From Tubulanus polymorphus (Eukaryota; Nemertea; Palaeonemertea; Tubulaniformes; Tubulanidae): a stretch of 64,000 nt of DNA. Shown here one piece after another: positions 27,200 through 37,330 of this stretch. Each line of letters opens with the position of its first letter. The first letter of the stretch is position 1. The notes below the pieces were generated by a model. The model was given only the letters and a program-made list of their open reading frames with translations. It was not told where the DNA came from and ran no database searches. The position numbers were made by a program, and so were the translations under genes. The stretch is from contig NC_134030.1 in the NCBI RefSeq assembly GCF_964204645.1, forward strand, positions 13,420,447 through 13,484,446. Direction: 5' to 3'.

Positions 27200-28109
27200 T
27201 CAAATCGGCGGGAAAAGCACATTTCGACACATTTGACCCGAAAACGTCGTTCAGCGCGAGAAAAGAGGTTTTCTCATCAAGTTTTCCGTATCGAAAAAAG
27301 GAAAATGACGATGCGCAAAAGTGCTCAAATCGACCGGGAAAAGCACATTTCGACCCGAAAACGTCGTTCAGCGCGAGAAAAGACGTTTTTCATCAGATCT
27401 TCCCCGTATCGAAAAAATGAAAATGTCGATGCGCAAAACTGCTCAAATCGGCGGGAAAAGCTCATTTCGACACATTTGACCCGAAAACGTCGTTCAGCGC
27501 GAATTATCATGAGTTCCCCGTATCGAAAAAAGGAAAATGACGATGCGCAAAAGTGCTCAAATCGACGGGAAAAGCACATTTCGACCCGAAAACGTCGTTC
27601 AGCGCGAGAAAAGACGTTTTTCATCAGATCTTCCCGTATCGAAAAAATGAAAATGTCGATGCGCAAAACCGCTCAAATTGGCGGGAAAAGGACATTTCGA
27701 CACATTTGACCCGAAAACGTCGTTCAGCGCGAGAAAAGACGTTTTCTCATCAAGTTCTCCCTGTATCGAAAAAATGGAATTGTCGATGCGCAAAAGCGCT
27801 CAAATCGACGGGAAAAGCACATTTCGACCCGAAAACGTCGTTCAGCGCGAGAAAAGACGTTTTCTCATCAAGTTTTCCCCATATCGAAAAAAATGAAAAT
27901 GTCGATGCGCAAAAGCGCTCAAATCGACGGGAAAAGCACATTTCGACCCGAAAAGTCGTTCTGTGCGAGAAAAGATGTTTTCTCATCAAATTTTCTCCGT
28001 AACGAAAAAATGAAATTGTCGATGCCCAAAAGCGCTCAAATCGACGGAAAAAGCACATTGTCAGGAAAAGCACATTTCGACCCGAAAACGTCGTTCCGCG
28101 CGAGAAAAG
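27200..28109. repeat. Degenerate edge of the satellite array
   Basis: Monomers here carry deletions and foreign joins not seen in the interior, such as gcgcgaattatcatgagttc near 27500 and cacattgtcaggaaaagcac near 28055. Loss of homogeneity at an array end is expected where unequal exchange is rarer. This suggests the true array border lies close to the gap. Confidence 0.6.
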
Positions 28110-28209
28110 NNNNNNNNNNNNNNNNNNNNNNNNNNNNNNNNNNNNNNNNNNNNNNNNNNNNNNNNNNNNNNNNNNNNNNNNNNNNNNNNNNNNNNNNNNN
28201 NNNNNNNNN
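28110..28209. other. Assembly gap, 100 N
   Basis: Exactly 100 ambiguous bases, a common placeholder for a gap of unknown length. The satellite on the left and the unique sequence on the right may therefore not be physically adjacent. Confidence 0.98.
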
Positions 28210-28590
28210 ATGAGTCGTACGTACTGTGTTGCTATTTTGCTTACACACCGTCCAAATATAATGTTTCAACTTGAAAATTAGTTCTGAAACTTTCTAATGT
28301 AAACATTGACTTTGGTATCCTCGGAAAATATTCACTCTTGAATGCAACAAGACTTCAAACTAATTTTTCCCTGCTAATTTCTTCATTTTCTTAGTGTAAG
28401 CTTCGGAAAGTTTTGCTCTTTATTCACTCTTGCCTGTAACTATAGTAACAAGCAGCTGGGGTGCAGCGAGTCAGCGATGCTCATGGTGAGTTTGACCACT
28501 TACAGCTGTCAGTATCAATTAAATTGTTGTTGATACTGGCTCTTTGAGAGTGGAAATGCCGCGATCGTAACCACTGGGATAGACTTTAGC
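28210..28590. other. Unique sequence, no gene seen
   Basis: About 380 bp of ordinary AT-rich sequence right of the gap. No exon, RNA gene or repeat matching the rest of the window was recognised. Confidence 0.5.
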
Positions 28591-28591
28591 A

Positions 28592-28866
28592 ATTATCAAC
28601 ATGATGATAGATTCCGTTAAGACACTACAATATTCAAATAACAACTATCCAAAAGCTTGCACTAACTTGGTCCACGTCTACAATAATACCATTCCGATAT
28701 TCCCAGTCCCCGTGTGTAACATTTCATGTACGATATACGACAACGCCGATCTCTTAGCTCTAAGTAATCAGTTCAAAGTTCGATTAATTCTACTACAGAA
28801 ATACAAAACCACCAAGCAAGCTTTCAGTACAACCATGTCAGCAAGCCCATTTTTAGAATTTCTTGT
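28592..28866 (+). repeat. Dispersed repeat R4, copy 1
   Basis: About 275 bp nearly identical to 50620-50899, from attatcaacatgatgatag to the tttagaatttctt end. The open frames in both copies are incidental and differ by small indels. No terminal inverted repeats or target duplication were recognised. Confidence 0.8.
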
Positions 28867-28871
28867 TTTCA

Positions 28872-29160
28872 TTCGTCCCCCAGGGGCTGCCCCTGGGGTG
28901 GAGTTTCTATTTCAGATGCTACTAGTCCTACAGTTTTAATCAGATCAATTCCAAATTTGGTATGAATGCTCTATGGAACAAGGCCTATAAAGTTAAAGAG
29001 CAATTTTTTATTCGTCCCCCAGTGGCTGCCCTGGGGGTGGAGTTTTAACTTCTTCAGATTGCTACTAGTCCTACAGTTTTTATCAAATCAATTCCAAATT
29101 TAGTGCAAATGTTCTATGGACCAAGGCCTATAAAGTTATAGAGCCATTTTTAGCGAACCT
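28872..29160 (+). repeat. Dispersed repeat R5, two tandem 139-bp units
   Basis: Two copies of a 139-bp unit, each starting cgtccccca (28874 and 29013) and containing gtggagtttctatttc and ctactagtcctacag. The first unit starts with a strong GC hairpin, ccccaggggctgcccctggg, close to 28879. The family reappears at 30474-30780. Confidence 0.75.
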
Positions 29161-30470
29161 ATGGTTTGCTTTTGCTATCACTAGCTGATGACGTCATGCT
29201 TCCAATGCATTTGTCTATCGCGAAAAATTCCAGTAAACCGGGTGGCACACTTTTTATGTTGATGGTCCTGAGATCTGATTTTTTTTATCAGAGGTGTCAT
29301 ATAGTATCTATTTTACAATCTGAAAATTTCATAGAATTCTGAACTCTTGTTTTTGTGAAATAATCGAAAATATACCAAAATCGAAGCAAATTGCTGTTCT
29401 TTTTGTATACATGTGTTCCTGTGAAATCAAAATAGACCCGGACTGCTAGTACTATAAAGTTTTGGTTGTTGTTCAAACATTTTAACATAATTTTAGCTGG
29501 AAAAACGTCTAGATTTACTTCCAGGCCGGTCTAAACGCAGGGGTCTGACTCTCGCCTAACTCTCTAATAACGTGGCTCGACCAATGAACTATCGTTTCTT
29601 GGATAGATCCAAGAAATATGGTAGCCTATTAGGAACATTTTTAAAATTCAAGTGTGGACAGAATTCGCGGAATGGTGGATTTTTATTTTAAATTCGAATC
29701 GAGATCAAGGTTAAATTTTATTTCATAATATTTCAGTCGCAATGTTGACATTTTGTTTCAACAGATCAAAGTTTTGGTTTCCTTGATTATATTTGTGAAT
29801 GACCCCGATGCGTCTCCGTACACTAGACACCGCGCACTACCGCATTTCCTGGTTTATTCACACGTGTATTTACACGGTATTTCTGCTCATTGAAGGTAAG
29901 ATATTCTATGAATAATGATTGTCATTGGTCCTTAGTGCCCTGAAAATGTCTACTTCAGCAAGATGTTAGTACGGGACCGACGGACAGGATATCAATCCTC
30001 TTGTCTAGTATGACACTGTGATTTCAATTCAATTCAATGCAATTTAATTTTCACTTTATTTTTATTGATCTTACGCATTGTTTTACAGATACCGGTACCC
30101 CAAGAATGAATCACCACCTCGATTCATTGAAGCAGGAATTATAGATTTTTTTCAAAAAACACGTTTCAACCAATATTCTAAGACAAAACTTCTGATATGA
30201 TTAGGCCTAGCTCCTATCCTATCTTTTGATATGAATATCATTATCTGAAAAGAAATATGGTTATTAAAACAAGAGTTGCCGTTTGATTTTGATCGCTTCT
30301 TTGAAGGTTTGAAAGGCAATGTGTATATCGATTTTCCTCTTCCCATCTTGCCACCGGCCCTTGCAATAAGACCAGCGTCTAATCCATTTTAGACATGGGA
30401 TATAACAAGTCTTTAAACTGCCTATTAGTTAATGGTCAGGTGAGCTACAAGACCATTGGTTTTTTAGTTG
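29161..30470. other. Intergenic sequence, no gene seen
   Basis: About 1.3 kb with only short frames on both strands. It contains a TGACGTCA palindrome near 29190 and a 22-bp perfect palindrome at 29595-29616. No splice-bounded exon with protein similarity was recognised. Confidence 0.45.
29595..29616. repeat. Short palindrome
   Basis: Arms tttcttggat and atccaagaaa around a 2-nt centre. It looks superficially like inverted heat-shock-type TTC/GAA blocks, but it stands alone and no promoter is evident beside it. Confidence 0.5.
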
Positions 30471-30473
30471 ATT

Positions 30474-30780
30474 CGTCCCCCAGGGGGCGCCCCTTGAGGT
30501 GGAGTTTCTATTCATTCAAATCGCTTCTAGTCCTACAGTTTTAGTCGAAACAATTCCAAATTTGGTATGAATATTGTATGGACCTAGGCCTAGGAGTTTC
30601 TATTTCTTCAAATTGCTATTAGTCCTACAGTTTTAATCAGATCAAGTCCAAATTTCGTATGAATGTTTCATAGACCAATACCTACAAAGTGCAGAGCCCT
30701 TTTTGGATTTAGCCACAAGGGGCACCCCTAGGTATGCAGCTTCTATTTCTTCAAATCACACAGTGGAGCTATATAAGCCG
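30474..30780 (+). repeat. Dispersed repeat R5, copies 3-4 (diverged)
   Basis: Starts cgtcccccagggggcgcccc and repeats the shared core (agtcctacagttttagtc, then agtcctacagttttaatc) with about 100 bp between cores. It matches 28872-29160 and is partly deleted. Confidence 0.7.
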
Positions 30781-31110
30781 ATAGGCTCCTTGTGAATTCT
30801 TTTTGATCAGGTAAAATTGTTGTTTCAATGTTACTCCTTGAACCACTGAAAGTAAGTTAAAGGCGTCCTGAATTTGAAAATGATAAGGGTGGCAGCACTG
30901 TGCACCAATTGGAAATCCAGGTACTCACTCATTGGCCACGTCTCGTTAATGCAACGATTTCGCTGGAAAGAATACAATAATAAACGGAAATGCGTTGTCC
31001 CGAGTTACCTCGGCGCGTAACGGTCAAAATGTATCCCCTTCGCATTTTTCTATTAAAAAAGGTCAAACGCCAAGAACTGTCATTCAAATTCTATTTTATC
31101 TACGGCGTTC
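30781..31110. other. Unique sequence, no gene seen
   Basis: Contains an inverted CCAAT box (cattggcc near 30934) but no recognisable exon. It may be the distal part of the promoter proposed just downstream. Confidence 0.35.
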
Positions 31111-31263
31111 AATGATTGGTTCTTGGTTAGAGTTTAACCCCGCCTACAAAGTTACGTTTTGATGACGCGATATTTTGATGACGTAGCTGTCAGATCGGCA
31201 GCAGACGCTATAACGCGAATTCGGCCATCGATTCAGGGGTGGTTTCCCACCGTATTTTGGAAA
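31111..31263 (+). promoter_or_regulatory. Possible promoter and 5' leader exon of the 31884 gene
   Basis: Contains CCAAT-type motifs (tgattggttcttgg near 31118) and two CRE-like sites (tgatgacgcga near 31160, tgatgacgtag near 31177). It ends at a consensus donor, ggaaa|gtaag, at 31263/31264. An acceptor (tttttattcag) at 31864 lies just before the first ATG, so a 600-bp intron in the leader is plausible. There is no TATA box. This is inference from motifs only. Confidence 0.3.
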
Positions 31264-31883
31264 GTAAGAAAGCTCTTTTTATCACACAACGTAACTTTTT
31301 AAAACTACTTATAAGGAGTATATAGAAGGTTCATTTATTAAAATTGATTAAGAATTGACCGAGATCTAGTTGTTTGAATGCGTGAAATTTGCCGGTTCCA
31401 GCGCGGGCCGCGCACCGAGGTCGTGCGTAGCTGGACGAGTCTATTCTATAATTTATGCAGGGGGTGTAAAGAGTAGCGGAATCTACTGTTAATTAACTAA
31501 TCATTAAAATCAACTTCCAATTATATGACATTTATATCGTAATAGCTCGAAAATGTGCATTTAACAAGCTTTTTCCGTGAAAACAGCGGCGAGAAAATTT
31601 CATTTGATTTCCGCAAACCAACCTTCCACCCCTCGAAACGAAATGGTGAAATAACGTAAAACAGCTGTCTTTTCTAGGGCACAACATTGGCTTTCATTCT
31701 GAATGTTTTCCATTAGGATTTAAGAGTATCGTGGCCTATGAATTGTCACCGAACACCTGAAACTCCGCAGTTATTCTTCTGTATAGGAAATCTAACGAAA
31801 CAACGCCTTTTTCCGACCTTTTTCCTCAGCTCAATCTTATAATGTTTTCATGTTTTTTATTCAGAAGTCAAATAATAAACAAT

Positions 31884-31959
31884 ATGATAAGACTAAGAGT
31901 TTCAAGGAAAAGAAAAGAACAGGCCAGGGCTGCAGCAGCCACAAAAAAAGCCAAACATG
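31884..31959 (+). CDS. Coding exon 1 of the broken PHD-finger gene
   Basis: ATG opens 25 codons rich in Lys, Arg and Ala, resembling a short nuclear-localisation-type basic tail. The exon ends CAT G before gtaata. An acceptor at 31864 implies an upstream leader exon. Its phase (1) fits the next exon. Confidence 0.5.
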
Positions 31960-32058
31960 GTAATATAAGATTAAAAAACAACATTATTTATTAACAAATC
32001 TTTATTCCAAAAATATATATGTATCTTGATATGCACATGAATTCTTTTTTTTTTGTAG

Positions 32059-32136
32059 AATCTAAACAATGTTTGAAAACTAAAATGGAAGAAACTAATC
32101 AATCAATCACCAATCATGAAAAACAAATTAATTTAA
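32059..32136 (+). CDS. Coding exon 2 of the broken PHD-finger gene
   Basis: Preceded by a long T tract and tag, followed by gtaagt. It encodes 26 polar residues containing Asn-Gln-Ser motifs that foreshadow the repeats of the next exon. Phase 1 at both ends keeps the frame open into 32854. Confidence 0.55.
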
Positions 32137-32853
32137 GTAAGTTATTTTGCAGATCTAGGGAGGGGGGCCAGTAAGCCTGCCCCCCCCTCCTACATTACTG
32201 AAAAAAATCTTACATAATTTTACATAATACATACTTTCGTTTAAAATGAAATATTACATCTTTGTTTAACTGTATAAGAAGCAGGGAAAGGGAATTTCAC
32301 ATGCTTTACTGAAATGCAGGAAATCACCCCAAATAAGAACCCAGACTCGCCAGTACCAGGCGCTGGAAAATCACCTTGCACCTTGCGCTTGGTGACATTG
32401 TCTTAATGATATATATTTAGGCCCACCCCATCCTCGCTTGCCAGAGGTCCGGTATCACTCCCGAACTTGCTTCCACCAGACCCCTGGCCCCACAAAGCGT
32501 GATTCCATTACTGGCACTGTTGCTCATGACGTCATACATCGATTTGCGAAATACTTCCTTGTTCGGTGAAACGTTCGCTGATTGGTCCATTTAACGGGAA
32601 ATCCAATAGAAGCCTAATGTCGGTTGTTACAAGCGCTGTGATAGGTACGACCGGATTCTGGTCAGCTAGTAACGACTCCAACGACTCGTGAGGTCAAGGG
32701 GTTCGGGGAACAGCTTTAGCGTAGTGGGTTCGAATCCCTTGACGAGTGAAGAAGGGCCCACCCTAACTGATCTGTTCTTATCTGGAGGGTTTAAATCTGG
32801 ACTAATTTAATCAAATAATTAGATCTTGCTAAATTTTTCTTTTCTTATTTCAG
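32137..32853 (+). other. Intron of the broken PHD-finger gene
   Basis: 717-bp intron ending tttcttatttcag. It contains a C tract near 32180, a TGACGTCA site near 32528 and a tRNA-like stretch at 32688-32756. No exon was recognised. Confidence 0.5.
32688..32756 (+). repeat. tRNA-like sequence (B box, SINE head or tRNA relic)
   Basis: Contains a perfect Pol III B box, GGTTCGAATCC (near 32727), and actcgt/acgagt segments that could pair as a 6-bp acceptor stem. The T stem and anticodon arm do not fold convincingly, so this is probably a tRNA-derived SINE fragment rather than a working tRNA gene. Confidence 0.35.
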
Positions 32854-32870
32854 ATTTATCCACTAATAAC

Positions 32871-33093
32871 AACGAATCATCCAATCACCAATCAGTTAAT
32901 TACGATAAATCATCCAATCACCAATCAGCAAATTATAATTTCATCGAATCAACGAATCACCAATCAGCAAATTATAATTTCATCGGATCAACGAATCAAC
33001 AATCAGCTAATTTCATTGGATCAACGAATCACCAATCAGCAAATTGTAATTTCATCGGATCAACGAATCAACAATCAGCTAATTTCATCGAAT
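32871..33093 (+). repeat. In-frame coding minisatellite, Asn/Gln/Ser-rich
   Basis: Imperfect tandem repeats built on ...AATCACCAATCAGCAAATTA... encode a recurring motif of the type STNHQSANYNFI or STNQQSANFI, five to six copies. The frame stays open across all of them, unlike the downstream region. This suggests the tract expanded while the gene was coding. Confidence 0.75.
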
Positions 33094-34675
33094 CTGAGTA
33101 TTATAATCCATTACCCCATGTTTCATCCCTGCAAGTCCAGTTAATTGATCACCAAATTATTATACATAATCAATCAATCCAAATTCAAAGCCAGCAGGCA
33201 AAAATCAAGGCCCTAATTCAAGAAAAACAAACTTTGGAAAACCAATTGCGAAAAGACCTGCTGGAAGTGACTTGCAGGGATGAAACATGTATCTATGCAA
33301 GAAAACTAAATTCAACAAAATCATTGTGTTATTTTCAGGTATCGGTTCCAAGCAAACCATCCTTGCATGCATCTAGAAGGTCTCTGGTCGAGAGAGCTAA
33401 TCGATTGAGGACCTTTCTGGTTAGTACGTCCACACGTGTGGACTCTGGATTCTGCTCTGACGATTGTGTTGCAACTCTTGCGACTTTCGTCAAGCAGAAT
33501 CCAGATCTAACCAGAAAGGCCCTCGATTCGGCCAAAATTGGCCCAATGAGCAAGCTCTCTCCATCAGACGCCTTGCAGATGCATCTTCTTCTTCAAATTC
33601 CTGAAACCAGAATTGACAAAATGAAAAGTTTTTTGATATCACATGGCTTAGATATACTACCTAGCCAGATCTCAAATGCGAAAATATAAATCTGCCGTAT
33701 TGAGCAGCCTAAATCTAGAGGTTGGTAGTATACCAATGCTGGTTTCAGCGAAATCGAAGAAGAAGACAGGGGTAGTTTACGCTCGTGTTCCCTGCTTACG
33801 ATCTATAATCGAAGCAGTCTGTACCAGACTTTATCAGACCGACCAACTGAAATTTCATCCAGAACACAATGATTCGATCTGGATAAAGTTTGGTGCAGAC
33901 AAGGGGGGTACGAGTACTAAACTGGCGTTTTCGGTCGTAACTCTAGTACACCCAATAGCATTGACCAAACGGTACTGCTCGCCTTCTTTGAAGCCTACGA
34001 TTCCTCGGAAAACATTCGGACCATTTTCAGCCAATATTCTGAGCAATTTTTCGAACTAAATTCAATTCAAATTCAGGACAAAGAGGGCAAGCAGCATATT
34101 TTCAACATAAGTAAGTTCATAATCGGAGATTACTGCTGGTTATGCAATGCTATGGGCCATATTGGAGCTTCGGGCGCATTCCCTTGTTTGTGGTGTCTCG
34201 TTAAACTCGCAAATCTCAGGCGAAGGGATGGATCTCCCCATACACCAATGCTTGTTGGAGGTACTTTGGAAAACCCTGAGTGTCAATTCGAGCAAAGAAC
34301 CGTTTCGACCTATCAGGCAGACTTTGACAGCCACATTTCCGGAACTGACACCTCCTCCAACAAAGGAAAAAACAGTATATCCAATTCAATGCTCTTCCCC
34401 ATCGACAATCTCAACCAATTAGTACTGCCCCCCCTTCATTTATCTTAAGGCATTGGATTAACATTATTCCAGCTACTTGAAAATCTATGTGCTGAGCTCG
34501 ATCAAAATTCATTATCTACTAGAGATCCCGAGCTGTTCGCTAAGTGGCAGACGCTCAGTGCACAAGTAGTTTCTTTAGATGATGAGGTGAAGAGCGAAAT
34601 GTTTCAATTAGAATCACTTAGAAAACACCTGAAAATTTGCGAAACGAGACACCATAAACCCATCAATGACCCTTG

Positions 34676-34831
34676 CGATGCAGTGATTGCGTTCTCAACG
34701 CAGATAACCATACAAGGGTGATTGATTGGATCGAATGCGACCGTTGTCACAAATGGCTACATTATCAATGTGCTGGTTACATTGAGAATGTACCGGATGT
34801 GACAGTCGACTACGTCTGTCCGCAATGCATT
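34676..34831 (+). pseudogene. PHD finger segment of the broken gene
   Basis: Cys/His ligands fit C4-H-C3: CSDC at residues 3 and 6 of this frame, ECDRC at 22 and 25, His30 and Cys33, then CPQC at 49 and 52. The aromatic Trp28 two residues before the His fits PHD fingers that hold an aromatic cage. The finger lies between the second Asp and the Glu motif, in frame 2, offset from both neighbours. Ligands are intact even though the flanks are frameshifted. PHD fingers usually read histone tails; no target can be inferred. Confidence 0.8.
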
Positions 34832-35569
34832 GATGAGGGACTATCGCCGGAGATGATTTCCAACAATTCAACAAAGGTGGCGATGCAATTTGAGCGTGTG
34901 AGATCACTTCAAGCCCGTCTTTCTTCCTCTCGACAGGAACTCACCAGTGTTTTCACACAAGTGAAATCACTGATGGGCCCCTGCGAGACGGCACTTAACC
35001 GAGTGCTTGAAGATGATCTCCATGTTCAGAGACAGGCATACCATTCTATGTGTTTTGTTGGGAATCATATTCGACGGATGTTCCTCATCAATGACAAAGT
35101 GGACGCCCCTGCAAAGCTGCTGTCTGTGGTTAAAGATCAAACAAATGATTACGATCATTTGTATGATCTTTACGCCACATTCAGCAAGATCCATCACTTT
35201 TTAAATGCAGCTTAGATTTTTGTCACCTCTCGAAATAGAACACATGTGCAAGTTGTGTCATGAATTCGGTGAAAAGTTCCCGCACACTTTCCCAATCAAA
35301 CCATCACTCCAAAAATCCACGTCCTTGTCTTCGAGGTTCCTCCATTCCTCCGAAGGTGGAAATCCATTGGTATCTTTTCTGAGCAGGGTCTCGAAGGCAA
35401 GCATAATTCCGTAAATGCAGATGTGATTTCCTTCTGCAGATTTCGAAACACAACGAAGCGAGCGGCACTTATATTCAATTCTCAACACCTTCGGAGTTTT
35501 TCTTTGCCAATCAGCTCAAACGGGAAAGTTGCAGTAAATTCGATCCGAAACATGATGCATCTTATCTGA

Positions 35570-36170
35570 AATAAAAAATTAATGTGAATAAAACAACAAA
35601 CAATCATGCATACTGAAATTATTTTTCGATCAAAAGACAATCATGCAATTGTAATTATATCAATCAAATGAAAATCATGTGAATTCAAATTATTAATCAT
35701 AGTAAATATCAAAATGAAAAAAATGTGTATTTTGGTGACAAAATCTGCAGCATTTAAAGTGATGGTGATGGAAATACATTGCCAAGTGTTATCACTCAGT
35801 CCACAGCGTATGACAATGAAATGATACATTAAGGTCTTTATCTAAAATCTAAACCCTATGAAACATAATTTAACTCATCATTAACTTATCCATCTCACAG
35901 AAACATGTGTCTTGAATGACCGTGTAAACAGCAATCAAATATCAAGACTATTAGTTAAAACGTTGATATTTACCTACAAACCTTTCTCCCTTGAAATGCT
36001 CAAAAATACGAAAAAGTGCTGATTCAGCAACAGCAAACATTTCAAGTCCAGCCTTGCGTCTGCCAAACAAACTTTTCTTTTATTTCCATCACTCTTTCCA
36101 TTTACCTATAGATAACAAATGTTTGGCAATGTATTTTGCATGGAACCGATACCTTACTTTTGTAAATATT
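35570..36170. other. AT-rich intergenic sequence
   Basis: Begins with an AATAAA that would end the upstream gene; otherwise no supported gene. Short frames on both strands lack recognisable similarity. Confidence 0.5.
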
Positions 36171-36176
36171 ATAAAT

Positions 36177-36480
36177 AGTCAACACAAGTGTAAATATTGT
36201 AAATAATTACACAGGAATAAGACTCAAGTGTATAGTCAACACAAGTGTAAATATTGTAAATAATTACACAGGAATAAGACTGTGTATAGTCAACACAAGT
36301 GTAAATATTGTAAATAATTACACAGGAATAAGACTGTGTATAGTCAACACAATTGTAAATATTGTAAATTATTACACAGGAATAAGACTGTGTATAGTCA
36401 ACATAATTGTAAATATTGTAAATTATCACACGGGAATAAGACTGTGTATAGTCAACACAAGTGTAAATATTGTAATTACT
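36177..36480. repeat. 54-bp minisatellite, about six copies
   Basis: Units start agtcaacacaagtgtaaata at 36177, 36234, 36288, 36342, 36396 and 36450: first spacing 57, then exactly 54. Because 54 is divisible by three, a repetitive open frame appears on the minus strand (an 18-residue repeat). It is a by-product. Confidence 0.92.
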
Positions 36481-36646
36481 AAACTGTGATTGAATTATAA
36501 AAGAATATCTTAATATTGTTGATTTACATGAGAAAATGATTTATTTGTTATTGATAATAATATGTTGACTTCTTATTATTGACAAAATAAATGTTTATCC
36601 TATTTTATTTATCATACCAATTCAATCAATCTCATCGTTGTTAGTG

Positions 36647-36688
36647 TTACTCATCAACATCATCTTTCGAGGAATCTGTTACTTCTCC
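36647..36688 (-). CDS. Possible acidic terminal exon of a minus-strand gene
   Basis: On the minus strand an acceptor (aaatttttcag) precedes 13 codons of the type GEVTDSSKDDVDE and a TAA, with AATAAA at 36604-36609 just downstream. The acidic tail looks protein-like but is very short, and no upstream exon was confirmed. Confidence 0.22.
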   Translation of the reverse strand, partial: GEVTDSSKDDVDE

Positions 36689-37189
36689 CTGAAAAATTTA
36701 AAGGATTCGCATCATAGCCCATCATGGGCTTATTTCATCAAGGATCAAAGCAATGATGGATTACAGCAAATAAACCGGTGCCATATTCTGAGGAATGATA
36801 GTTTCTATTCTTCTTAGGATGAAATACATTTCAACAGTGTAGTTATGCCAAAAAAGACTAGGCCTAACAGGACTGAATCAGGAAGCACCTCTATAGCCTA
36901 GGCCATATTTCAAGAACATGATCTAAACATGCAATAAATCACCAGAAAATAGCACGAGATAATAAAATGAAGCATTTAATGCCCTGTGAAAATGCGTATT
37001 TAGACGATGTTAATCGATTACGGTCATGAAAATTGAGATGGCCTAACTTGGGTGCATCTTTCAAATCCGCAAAAATTTTTTTTAATTTCCGGCATTTTTC
37101 GACGATTTAAACACAGACAGCTGATCTAAATATCTGAATTCGACGAGAAATTAGTATTACGTTTGCTAAATATCAATAATTACCTGCAG
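36689..37189. other. Intergenic or intronic sequence, no gene seen
   Basis: No supported exon; several short frames only. It would be an intron if the minus-strand model between the 37.2-kb promoter and 36688 is right. Confidence 0.35.
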
Positions 37190-37330
37190 AAGCATCGATG
37201 ATAACCAAAATAGATGTTTTAATCGGGAAAAAACGGTCCTCGTTTCAAATTCGTGGCGGCGGCCATTTTGAATAATTAGCAAATGACGTCACACGCGATG
37301 ACGTCACGGAATCGGGAATTTCTTCCACAT
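37190..37330 (-). promoter_or_regulatory. Candidate promoter: two CRE sites and a YY1-like site
   Basis: Two TGACGTCA palindromes (near 37285 and 37300) flank an AAATGGCCGCCGCC motif (a YY1 core read on the minus strand, near 37260), followed by a minus-strand donor, ctgcag|gtaatt, near 37185. This fits a CpG-poor housekeeping promoter firing leftward, possibly bidirectional. It could also supply an alternative first exon to the + strand gene 630 bp away. Confidence 0.35.

Larger units (their letters stand above)
1..28109. repeat. Satellite DNA array, 118-128 bp monomer
   Basis: Head-to-tail array of a CpG-rich monomer. Spacing measured between successive copies of gaaatTGTCGatgcgc near the left end is 118, 128, 118, 128, 119, 119 bp. 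The long form differs by a 10-bp duplication (cacatttcga repeated). At an average near 122 bp the array holds about 230 copies. Each monomer contains a 9-bp inverted repeat, GAAAACGTC / GACGTTTTC, with a 16-nt loop (146-154 and 171-179 in the first full unit), and a GCGC-AAAA-GCGC motif. Some monomers replace caagttttcc with cagatcttcc, creating a BglII-type site. Monomers lack stops in most frames on both strands, so long basic low-complexity reading frames (up to 566 codons at 8633-10333) appear by chance. They shift frame at each unit and are not genes. The array is cut by the window start and by a gap, so its true size is unknown. Confidence 0.97.
31884..35569 (+). pseudogene. Spliced multi-domain PHD-finger gene, broken; candidate transposase-like
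   Basis: Three phase-matched coding exons: 31884-31959 (ATG, Lys/Arg-rich), 32059-32136 and 32854-35569. Both junctions are phase 1 with good GT-AG signals. The long exon encodes, in order: an Asn/Gln/Ser-rich repeat tract; a predicted coiled coil (Gln/Lys-rich, about 33120-33270); a Cys-containing region; WIKFGADKGG (Asp codon 33898); FIIGDY (Asp codon 34128); GASGAFPCLWC; a C4HC3 PHD finger; and GLEGKHN (Glu codon 35393). I recall these last motifs from a multi-copy invertebrate gene family of unknown function. Reading requires frame changes near 33670, 33945, 34675, 35210 and 35312 and passage of a TAA at 34446. It is therefore a decayed copy, or the assembly has indel errors. A TGA at 35567 is followed at once by AATAAA (35570). 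The D/D/E spacing is only suggestive of an RNase H fold. Confidence 0.7.

Noticed and set aside
1-28109. Many long open frames encoding Lys/Arg-rich repeats
   Set aside because: They follow the satellite monomer in several frames and both strands, change frame each unit and end at the same TGA. No gene-like start, splice or codon signal.
1-28109. CENP-B box in the satellite
   Set aside because: No stretch fits nTTCGnnnnAnnCGGGn on either strand; the TTCG motifs have the wrong spacing.
1-28109. CRISPR-like array (regular repeats)
   Set aside because: The whole unit is repeated with no unique spacers, and the DNA is animal.
28601-28939. 112-codon frame as a gene
   Set aside because: It lies across dispersed repeats R4 and R5, and the second R4 copy has a different frame.
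32688-32756. Functional tRNA gene
   Set aside because: The B box is perfect, but the T stem and anticodon arm do not pair well; kept only as a tRNA-like relic.
36169-36429. 86-codon minus-strand frame with an 18-residue repeat
   Set aside because: Produced by the 54-bp minisatellite, whose length is a multiple of three.
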